Part shown: positions 1 to 8,675 of the stretch, piece by piece | Layout of the letters: each line of letters opens with the position of its first letter | Position numbering within the stretch: position 1 is the first letter of the stretch | NCBI GenBank assembly: GCA_015039315.1 | Contig: WIDE01000203.1 | Location: forward strand, 19,326 to 34,417 | Length of the DNA stretch: 15,092 bases | Direction: 5' to 3' | Source of the DNA: Clavulina sp. PMI_390 | Taxonomy: Eukaryota; Basidiomycota; Agaricomycetes; Cantharellales; Hydnaceae | Notes under the pieces: model-generated | The model's database searches: none | Told to the model about the DNA's origin: nothing | The model's input: the letters and a program-made list of their open reading frames with translations, nothing else | Position numbers and translations under genes: made by a program

Positions 1-380
1 CAGCTTTCTCATACGGATTTCTTTCCGTTCAGTTCCACTGTCATCTTTCACGTCTTTATTTTGCCTCTCAACCTTGGCAACACCCAGATATCCATGTGGG
101 TGTCCGTTGATCACTTTACTGGATAGTGATTCAGGAAACATTGATCCCACGTGAATAAATCAGGCCATACGAACAAGCGCCGAGCAAGTTTTACCCACGA
201 GCTGATAATGTACCTGTGCCAATACTGGTATCGAGCAAATGGGAAACTTAGTTCTCCACCCCCACACTCAATTACTCTTGATGGAATATCAAATCAGCCA
301 CCCACTGAACATCGAATACAGTCGACCTCGATGAACCTCTTCCACCAGGCTTTCGCCCACCACTACTTCGACTAGTCGAA
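1..380. other. Upstream region of the first P450 gene
   Basis: No protein family is recognisable here on either strand. The stretch holds the presumed promoter and 5' leader of the P450 gene starting at 381. A CACGTG palindrome lies at 148-153. A 14-codon upstream reading frame (ATG 331, stop 373-375) ends five bases before the P450 start. A longer frame running from about 151 into the same stop shows no recognisable domain and is probably chance. No convincing TATA box was seen. Confidence 0.5.
331..375 (+). other. Possible upstream ORF in the leader of P450 copy 1
   Basis: A 14-codon ATG-to-stop frame ends five bases before the P450 start. The base at -3 of its ATG is T, a weak context. 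If the transcript begins upstream of 331 this uORF could lower translation of the P450. The transcript start is unknown, so this is only a possibility. Confidence 0.25.
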
Positions 381-2701
381 ATGCTCAGCGCCGATGAAGT
401 CCTCTTCATGCCTTTTAGCGGCTCGTATAATCTTGTTGTGACTGCCACTTGCCTTCTGTCGATCGCGTTCGCTGTGAGGAGTTTCGCTTATCGTAGCGCG
501 CGCAATCCTCCCCCTCCAGGTCCAGCTGGGGAGTTCCTTATGGGAAACGCGCGCCAGATCCCAGATAAGTTTGCTTGGCTACATTACGAAAACTTGTCGA
601 AATCCTATGGTCAGTCTCTCGTCCCGGCCTCGTTATGCCTCGCGAGCTTTGTTACTGACACCGCGCTACTCATGACCTAGGGGATGTTATTCACCTTACT
701 GCCCTCGGTCAACCCATCGTCGTGCTGAACAGCTCTCAGGCCATTTCTGATATCATGGGAAAGAAAGGAGCTTTCGTCTCAGGTCGACCCTTAGTCACCT
801 TCCTTGGTGATCTGTAAGTGTCCCTATGACGTCGTCGTCGTACGCATCTGTGAATCACTCACGCCGAATGAAATCCTTAGTGTGGGGTGGTATGAAAGCG
901 TTGTCCTCGGTGGTCCATCTCGCCGCTGGCAAGCTCAACGGAAGCTTCTTCACCAGTTCCTTGGTGCCCCTAGTATACCAATGTACCACTCGATTATCGA
1001 AGAAGAGGCGCGAGCATACTGCCACCGTGTGATCCCAACGAAGGAAGGATACATGGACGAGTTTATATTGTGTGTCGCATTATCATCATATATATTTCCT
1101 GCATCCTCCTCATTTTTTGTGACTACTGTAGGTCAATGGCGAAGCTCATCTTGAGAATTGCCTATGGCGTGAACCCCAAGCGTCGTGATGAGCCGGTATG
1201 CGAGCGCTGCATACGAGCACCCTACTAATGTCAACAAACTAAATTCTCTCACTTGCTTCTCTAGTTGGTCATCATGGCTCACGAATTGGCAGAAAACTTT
1301 GAATACGCTATCGAGCCAGGGAGATTCGCAGTGGATACGTTCCCTTTCCGTGAGTATCACATAGTATCACATCTTGGTACACAAATGCAGCAGCCTACTT
1401 ATTTTTACTGCATTTCTCAAGTTCGCTACATCCCAATCTGGTTCCCTGGGGCTGATTTCCGTCGGCTAGGCGCTAAGTGGCGGGAACAGCTCCATACGGC
1501 TATGGGTATGCCTTTTGAGCGAGTGAAAGCGGATATGGTATGTCCACTGAGTTTTAAATGATGCTTCATCTATCGACTGATAAATTGATTACTGTCCCAT
1601 TAGGCTGCCGGGACGGCAGAGCCAAGCTTCACTGCTCGGTGCTTAGAAGAGCGTCCACCTGGAATCGATGATGAACATATCAAATGGGCCGCTGGCTCTC
1701 TGTGTACGTGGTTCTCGTTGCCCCTGCAGCCTGGTTTCTGCGAATTCTCAGTCGTTCTCCATACGTCTAGATGTTGCTGCAGCTCGGACTACGATGACCA
1801 CTCTTGGCACCTTCCTTCTCGCCATGATTATGCATCCAGAGGTCCAGGAGAGAGCCCGAGCTGAGCTCGATCGCGAGGTTGGCCAGGATCGTCTACCTGC
1901 CCTTGTAGAGTAAGTCTTGGAGAGCATCATCCTCACAAGGGAAGTTTCTGACAGTGGATGTAATAGTCGTCCCAATCTTCCATATATCGAAATGGTTCTC
2001 AAGGAAGTACTCCGGTGGCATCCTGCTGTTCCACTAGCTTTGCCTCACAGATCAACAGAGGAGATCGATTATCGAGGTCAGTATACCCCACCTCTTCTGT
2101 AAGCATCGTTTCACCAATGCACTCGATTATTAGGTTGGACGATCCCCAAGGTATGTTGCGCACCTAACTCATACATTGACTGTGAGTCTGTGACCGAGTC
2201 CTTTCTCTCTTCCTGCAGAATTCGATTGTTTACGGCAATATTTGGGCCCTTGGGCATGATCCGGCAGTCTATCCGTCCCCGGAGAAGTTTGACCCTGATC
2301 GATACACAGCAGGTCATGATGTGAAAGATCCACGAGAATATGTTTTTGGTTTCGGACGTCGGTCAGTACGTTGATTCTCATCCACATTTGCGTAACCACT
2401 GACATTGATCCAGAGCATGCCCTGGTCAAGCTTTCGCCGAAGCGACGGTATGGACCGTCATGGTGACTTTATTGGCTACAAACAGTATGAAGCGTGCGCT
2501 GGACGAAAATGGGCGAGAGATCGAAGTTAGCGAAAACTATACGCACTCCACGATGCAGTGAGTCATCATTCTGCCTTAGCTGGGCAATCGCACACTGACA
2601 CCTGTCCTTCGAGTCACCCAATTCCATTCCCTTATCGTTTCGAGCCACGATCAACTCATCTCATGAACTTACTTGACGCATGTGTTGAGACACCTGCTTA
2701 A
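381..2701 (+). CDS. Cytochrome P450 monooxygenase, tandem copy 1 (13 exons, 518 aa)
   Basis: Predicted microsomal heme-thiolate monooxygenase, expected to insert oxygen into a small lipophilic substrate using electrons from NADPH-P450 reductase; the substrate is unknown. Exons: 381-609, 681-813, 881-1069, 1132-1195, 1265-1349, 1422-1537, 1604-1703, 1771-1909, 1967-2076, 2134-2150, 2219-2361, 2414-2557, 2614-2701, total 1557 nt with no internal stop. Residues 17-33 form a hydrophobic anchor, followed by the proline hinge PPPPGP (43-48). The C-helix has WQAQR (137-141), the K-helix EVLR (365-368), then PEKFDPDRY and the heme loop FGFGRRACPG with the ligand Cys444. The I-helix reads AAARTT (308-313), with Arg311 before the conserved Thr312 instead of the usual Asp/Glu. 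Overall it resembles the O-methylsterigmatocystin oxidoreductase-like P450s common in agaricomycetes, but the CYP family number cannot be given from sequence alone. The start at 381 is chosen because it directly precedes the anchor. Confidence 0.93.
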
Positions 2702-3324
2702 AGTTCTAAAGCATCGTTTCGTCGACGGCACTGTTGCATTCGAGGTGGTCCGTCTAGCCCATCGGCCTATTTGCAATGGTTGCATGCTATCATACCCATC
2801 GTCTCGCCTAACTGTTTCGGGGCTCAGACTCATCCCACGTGGTTACGACAGCCTTGAGTTGTCGTTAGCGGACAACTATACTCGTAATGAGTCGCGAAAT
2901 CACAAGCAGCTCGTACGCCACGATCGATCGGACCGATTTCTTCTTCATATGGACTTGGTGTTAACGTAACCTCTCGCCAAGCATGAATACAAATATTTCC
3001 TAGCAGCTCTTATCGGAGTAACACGCCGCTGGATCGTTATGCCGTTGTTATTGCCCTACTGAACTTTCTACTATCAGGCTACCCACTTCACAATCTCGTC
3101 AATATAATACGTGCGCACGATTCCCACCCTTCCCCTGAGAGTTCACAAAGATCTATAATTGGATGGACGCTGATTCTCATGTCGACCTCCTTGGAAGATC
3201 GAGAACCTAATTCACGCCATGGGGGAAAAGAGGCATGGGAGCTGCCATGCATGACCTTGGTCATACATATGGCCTCGAATCTCTTCGTCCATTCCCTTCC
3301 TCTCGTCCCCCTCGTCCTGTTATC
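2702..3324. other. Intergenic region between P450 copies 1 and 2
   Basis: About 620 bases holding the 3' end of copy 1 and the promoter of copy 2. No coding region is recognisable; a 98-codon frame from 2673 starts inside the last exon of copy 1 and resembles nothing. A CACGTG palindrome lies at 2836-2841. Two AT-rich elements, TATAAT at 3103-3108 and TATAATT near 3154, could be weak TATA elements. An out-of-frame short ORF starts at 3219 and stops at 3252-3254. Confidence 0.5.
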
Positions 3325-5650
3325 ATGAACGTCATAGAGTCGTCTGATGCGCCCTCGCGCTCAGGAATGGTGACTTTACTTGGTTGTCTGTTTATAGGCA
3401 TTGCGTTTGTTCTCCAGATATACCGCCAAAAACCACTCAAGCCAACACCTCCAGGACCTCCAGGTGAACCCATCCTTGGGAACGCTCGCCAAATCCCAGA
3501 ATTCTTCCCTTGGTATTACTTTACAGATCTGGCCAAGTCTTACGGTACGTTTTGCTGCTATTGTCTATTCTCGATGAATTGATCTTTTCTACCGTCTGGT
3601 CTAGGTGATGTGATCTATCTCACGGCTATGGGCCAGGGTATCCTCGTTATAAACAGCTCGCAGGCCATGTCAGAAATCCTTACGAAAAACTCGTCCATCT
3701 TCTCGGGCCGACCACACCTTCCTATGCTGGGCGACCTGTGAGTATATCGATGCCGCTCATACTGCCAGATCATTTGGGCAGTATCTCTAACTTTCACGTA
3801 GTGTGGGTTGGAACCAGACTGTCACAATGGGGGTTCCGGGCAAGCGCTGGCAATCCCAACGCAAGCTGCTGCATCAATTCCTGGGAGCACCATCGATCCC
3901 AGCGTATCATCATATGATGGAAGAATTGGTCCAAGAGTTCGTCAGGACGGTAGCTCCAACATCACAAGGTTTCAATGATGAATTTATCTTGTGAGCACAT
4001 TCTAAATCGGATGAAACCACATCTTGAATACTTGTTGGTTGTTACGACTAGCACGATGGCTAAGCTCACTTTGCGCATGGCGTACGGTATTAAGATTGAA
4101 TCTCGTGAAGACCCCGTGGGTGCTCTCCATTTCTTTGAAACATCTCGTGAAGATGCTTTCGCTGACTGGTATGGAGCTCTTTAGTTGGCTATTATGGCGG
4201 AAGAAGCGGCGTTGAACTTTGAGGATGGAGTAGAGTTTGGGCGATATAAGGTTGACTTATTCCCAGTCCGTGAGTAGTGAATGATAGGAAGACCGAACAG
4301 AAACTAATATATCATATTCTTCGCTTTCAGTTCGGTTACTACCTAGCTGGTTTCCGCTGGCGGAGTTCCATCGTATTGCTGCTCGGTGGAGACCTCAGCT
4401 GCAGATGGCAATCAATACACCCTTTGATAGAGTGAAGAAAGATATGGTATTCCCTTCTCGCACGCATCGTCTGGGATCACAGGGCCACTAAACCCCTTTC
4501 ATGGCTAGGCGGAGGGCAAGGCTGAGCCAAGCTTCACCGCGAAGTGCCTCGAAAGTCTTCCAGCCGGTACCGACGACGATTACATCAAGTGGACTTCCGG
4601 TGCTTTTTGTACGATATTTCACACCTTCCTTTCATAACACGGCTGTCTTCACGTTGGCATTTTTATTCACAGATGTTGCCGCTTCACGGACGACTATGAC
4701 CACTATTAGCACATTCCTACACACTATGATCCAGCATCCAGAAGTTCAAGCCAAGGCGCAGGCTGAGATCGATCGAGTGACAGGTGGAGACCGTCTCCCA
4801 ACATTCGCTGAGTAGGTGTCCTCTTGCGGGATAAGCGATCATGGCCTCACTCGTCAGCACCCTGCATTGCTTCCCAGTCGACCCAACATGCCTTATCTTG
4901 ATTGTATTTTTAAAGAAGTGATGAGATGGCATCCAGCGACGCCGATGGGAGTGCCACATGCAACAACGGAGGAAGTACAGTACCGAGGTGTGTCTACCAT
5001 CGGTCAGCTTATGCATTCTTATTGTATAGAACTCACAACTTTGTGTGGTTTGTTTCATTTCCGTATATATGACGCAGGATGGTCGATCCCCAAGGTAGAA
5101 GCTGTTTCGCAATCATGTGTACATTGATAACTTATCGTGCCGTTATCACAGGGCACTATCGTATACAACAACGGCTGGGCACTATCTCAAGACCCTGTTA
5201 CATACCCAGCTCCCGAGAAATTTGATCCTGAACGTTTTGAGAGGAATTCCACGACTAAGGACCCCCGAGAGTACGCATTTGGGTTCGGCCGGAGGTTCGT
5301 TTTAGTCTTGGACCCTATGACGTCATCTATATGGTCATACCTGATGGATTCTCCTCCAATAGGGCATGTCCTGGCCAGGCTTTCGCCGATGCTACAGTTT
5401 GGATTACTATGACAACTCTTTTGGCATTGGTCGACATGAGGAATTGCTTAGATGAGGCAGGAAATATTATTCCTCTGAAGGAGAATTTCAATGGAACTGT
5501 TCTCCAGTGCGTACCTCCTTCCTCCATGATCTAATTCAACTAGTTGCTCAAGTCGACGACAGCAATCTACCTCCATTCCCTTATACACTGGAACCTCGAT
5601 CTTCATTTGCTAAGGGCTGGTTGGAGACGGGCAACGAGAAGGGCCCATAG
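3325..5650 (+). CDS. Cytochrome P450 monooxygenase, tandem copy 2 (13 exons, 515 aa)
   Basis: Paralogue of the preceding P450 and expected to have the same type of ER-bound monooxygenase activity on an unknown substrate. Exons: 3325-3544, 3605-3737, 3802-3990, 4052-4115, 4185-4269, 4331-4446, 4509-4608, 4673-4811, 4878-4987, 5078-5094, 5152-5294, 5363-5506, 5563-5650, total 1548 nt. Exons 2 to 13 have exactly the lengths seen in copy 1. A membrane anchor spans about residues 15-33 and is followed by PPGPPGEP (42-49). Catalytic landmarks are WQSQR (134-138), I-helix SRTT (Arg308-Thr309), EVMR (362-365), PEKFDPERF and FGFGRRACPGQ with Cys441. The start is uncertain: 3325 has A at -3 and is preferred; an in-frame ATG at 3235 would add 30 residues that do not look like a P450 N-terminus, and 3367 would begin right at the anchor. 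No frameshift or missing heme residue is seen. Confidence 0.93.
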
Positions 5651-6070
5651 GCTGGTACTTTCGCGCAAGAAACAGAGTTGCCCACATTGATACACACACA
5701 TACATCTTCGTTGCCGGCTAGCGCCTGAACACGTGTATAGCGCCAACTTCATGCTTCTATTCTGATTCCCCAGCAAACTTATTCACCTGTGCCTTGTCAT
5801 TGCAATTGCAGGAACATGGCGCGGCCATCTCCATACCGCTGATCTTGAGAAAAATGAATCCGATGGTTACACAATTTATTCATACTTGACAGCCAAGCGG
5901 AGCCGGTGTTGCGGTCCTCAAGGGACCCTGACTGCTTGAGAATCGATCACAGCTGTCAAAATTGTTATAAAGAGTGACCTTGTTGCCTCCAGTTCCCTTC
6001 TTCAACCCCGGCCGTTTTACTCCGGTTCACCCAGAACCTTTGGCAGTTCTCTTGGTGATCAAGGTCAACA
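5651..6070. other. Intergenic region between P450 copies 2 and 3
   Basis: About 420 bases with no recognisable coding sequence. It contains the 3' end of copy 2 and the promoter of copy 3, with a CACGTG palindrome at 5730-5735 and a TATAAA element at 5966-5971. There is no ATG between that element and the start at 6071. Confidence 0.55.
5966..5971 (+). promoter_or_regulatory. Probable TATA box of P450 copy 3
   Basis: TATAAA lies 100 bases upstream of the ATG at 6071 and is followed by a pyrimidine-rich leader without any ATG. Spacing and context suit a fungal core promoter; no transcript start is known. Confidence 0.5.
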
Positions 6071-8361
6071 ATGTTCACCGCCATCCTCTGCATTTGTGCA
6101 GCAGTAGCACTATGGGTCTCTTCTACAAGACCTCGTAAATCACGGCCTCCTGGGCCTCCTGGGGAGCCTATCCTTGGAAACGCTCGTCAAATCCCTAAAC
6201 TTGGGCAGTGGACGTATTTTGCAGATCTTGCAAAATCGTATGGTATGCCGAGTCGGGTACCTTGTTTATCTCCCACACATGCTCTCTCAAATCACAAATA
6301 TCCCTCCAACCACAATCTAGGTGATGTCGTGTATCTCACGGCCATGGGGCAGCCAATGCTTGTCATCAGCAGCTCTCAGGCGATGTCGGAGTTGTTGGCC
6401 AAGAATTCAAGCTTTTTTTCTGGCCGACCACACCTTCCCATGCTGGGTGATCTGTGAGTAAAGGACGGCACGTGCTCCGTACTCGTTTACTTGAGCTGAC
6501 CCTTCGTAGGGTTGGATGGGACCGTACCGTGATCCTAGGGGCACCCACCAACCGCTGGCAGGCGCAACGCAAACTCCTACACCAGTTTTTAGGGCCAGGC
6601 TCAGTCCCAATATACCATCAGATGATTGAAGAATTGGTCTATGAGTATGTTAGAAATATCATTCCAACAATTGAAGGATTCATGGACGAGTTTGTATTGT
6701 GAGTGTTTCTTAAATACAAAGCAGGATTTAACGGCGCAAAGTTAATTAAATGATCCAGCACGATGGCCAAGCTCACTATTAGAATGGCATACGGTATGAA
6801 GATTGAATCTCCCAAGGATCCGGTGCGTTACTTGACACTTCCTGTCTCATTGTTCCTTACCAATCGTTCTTCTACCCGCCATCATATCATTACTCGTTAG
6901 TTGGCAGTGTTGGCCGAAGATACCACGAGGAACTTCGAGGATGGGATGGAGTTTGGTAAATACCGAGTCGACCTATTACCACTTCGTAAGTTTCTCGCTC
7001 AAAACAAGCATAGCCTCTCTAACGTTCTAAATTTCTAGTTAAATATCTCCCAGCTTGGTTCCCGCTGATAAAATTCCACCATGTTGCCGCGGAATGGAAG
7101 GCCCAATTACTGCACTCTGTTGATCTACCGTTTGGGCGAGTGAAAGAAGAGATGGTGCGTTTTGATTGCATTCAGTGAGGCAGATGAGCCATGCTAATTC
7201 TATTTGTTCATAGGCGACGGGAAAAGCGGAGCAGAGCTTTACTTCAATGTGTTTAGAGAGTCTCCCCGCTGGCGCGGATGATGAGCATATCAAATGGGCC
7301 TCTGGTGTCTTCTGTTCGTGTCTTATCCTCATAATTGCTCTTGCATCGACTGGCTTACTTTTTGGTGTTAGATCTTGCCTCCGCTCGAACCACGACAGCT
7401 GTCATCGGGACGTTCTTATACGCAATGATCCTTCATCCGGAGATCCAGGCCAAAGCACAAACCGAGATTGACGGTATTACTAGTGGAGAACGTCTTCCTA
7501 CTCTTGCCGAGTGAGCAGGCTTTGTTCATGTCATCATCGCTTAGGTGCTCACGAATGACGTGGCTCGTGGCTTGCAGTCGGCCCAATCTGCCTTACATCG
7601 ACTGCATTCTGAAAGAGGTTATGCGTTGGCATCCTCCTGCTCCCTTAGGTCTTCCCCATACAACTACTGAGGAGGTAGAATTTCGAGGTGAACGCTGAAC
7701 GCTCCAATGCTATCTGCGACTACTCACGGTTCTTGCTTTGTATATACATGGGCTTCCATAGGATGGTCCATTCCAAGGGTGTGTCTAGCTGGTCAGAAAT
7801 TCTTTGTACACTCTCACAGAAATGGTGCAGGGTACTATTGTCTTCAACAATGGTTGGACTCTTTCCCAAGACCCTGCCGTATACGGACCTGATACGGATA
7901 AATTTGATCCCGAACGCTTCGTGAGAGATCCTATAGCCAAAGATCCTCGCGACTATGCCTTTGGGTGGGGCCGAAGGTTTGTTTCTTCCACATCGTTGTA
8001 TAGTAGTAATGTAATTACTAATGATATCACATCTTCTTCATTATCCGCTAGGCGGTGCCCTGGAGACGCTTTTGCTGATGCCACGGCTTGGATTACGTTT
8101 GCAACTCTCTTGGCTTCGGTAAACATGAGGCATGCAACCGACAAAGATGGAAACCCTATTCCACTCAAGGGGGACTTCAATACCAACGTCCTGCAGTGAG
8201 TCTCACTTCACATATAATCTATCTTATCTCTTGCGCAAGGTCTTACACGAGCTAATCTATCACCTTTGCAAAGCGATCTTCCTCCATTCCCTTACCGTCT
8301 GGAACCTCGCTCTTCCACCGTCATGAATTGTTTCCAGACAAAGAACAAAAACAGCTCTTAG
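6071..8361 (+). CDS. Cytochrome P450 monooxygenase, tandem copy 3 (13 exons, 500 aa)
   Basis: Third tandem P450. Exons: 6071-6242, 6321-6453, 6510-6698, 6759-6822, 6901-6985, 7039-7154, 7214-7313, 7372-7510, 7578-7687, 7762-7778, 7831-7976, 8052-8195, 8274-8361, total 1503 nt. Only exon 1 (shorter anchor region) and exon 11 (one extra codon, around GPDTDKF) differ in length from copy 2. The start at 6071 has A at -3 and leads straight into a hydrophobic anchor (residues 2-17) and PPGPPGEP (26-33). Landmarks are WQAQR (118-122), I-helix ARTT (Arg292-Thr293), EVMR (346-349), DKFDPERF and the heme loop FGWGRRRCPGD with Cys426. The Trp in the loop and the Asp after CPG differ from copies 1 and 2, where these are Phe and Gln. 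The gene looks intact. The substrate cannot be inferred; divergence in the anchor and heme loop suggests possible specialisation after duplication. Confidence 0.93.
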
Positions 8362-8675
8362 AGAAGCGGACAAGAAGATTGTAGCGAAAGATCCCCCATA
8401 TCTGTATTTCGGCTATGTAGTATGGATCCAGTACAACCTGAAGTTCGATCCCCAAGCTCAGTAGCGCTGGACGTCCAGGTGGGATTCAACACAGGCGCCG
8501 ATGATTGAGGGCACCAAGACGGGCCTAGAACATTGCGTGACCCGAGGCGCCGTCTATCTTTAGCATGTAGACAGGTGGGAGTCGACGTTTCCATCCAGGT
8601 GGGCTGAAGAGCAACCAGACTATGGCAAATCAGGAGTTGACATATCACAAACTTCCACAAACAAACAAGATCGAC
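8362..8675. other. Intergenic region between P450 copy 3 and the MEMO gene
   Basis: About 310 bases holding the 3' end of the last P450 and the promoter of the MEMO-family gene. The octamer CAGGTGGG occurs three times (8476-8483, 8572-8579, 8596-8603). An antisense frame of 125 codons overlaps this stretch and the first MEMO exon, but its protein has no recognisable features and I do not call it a gene. Confidence 0.45.
8476..8603. repeat. Three copies of CAGGTGGG upstream of the MEMO gene
   Basis: The octamer starts at 8476, 8572 and 8596; the first and third copies extend to TCCAGGTGGG. All lie 70-200 bases upstream of the MEMO start. They contain the E-box core CAGGTG and may be binding sites or remnants of a small duplication. 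Confidence 0.4.

Noticed and set aside
830..845. Short GTCGTCGTCG run in intron 2 of P450 copy 1
   Set aside because: Too short to be meaningful as a microsatellite or regulatory repeat.
381..8361. P450 copies as frameshifted pseudogenes
   Set aside because: The apparent frame changes all fall at matching GT...AG introns, and the spliced frames are complete with all key residues.
381..8361. A secondary-metabolite biosynthetic cluster
   Set aside because: Only P450s are present. No core synthase, transferase, transporter or pathway regulator is visible, so the claim would go beyond the sequence.
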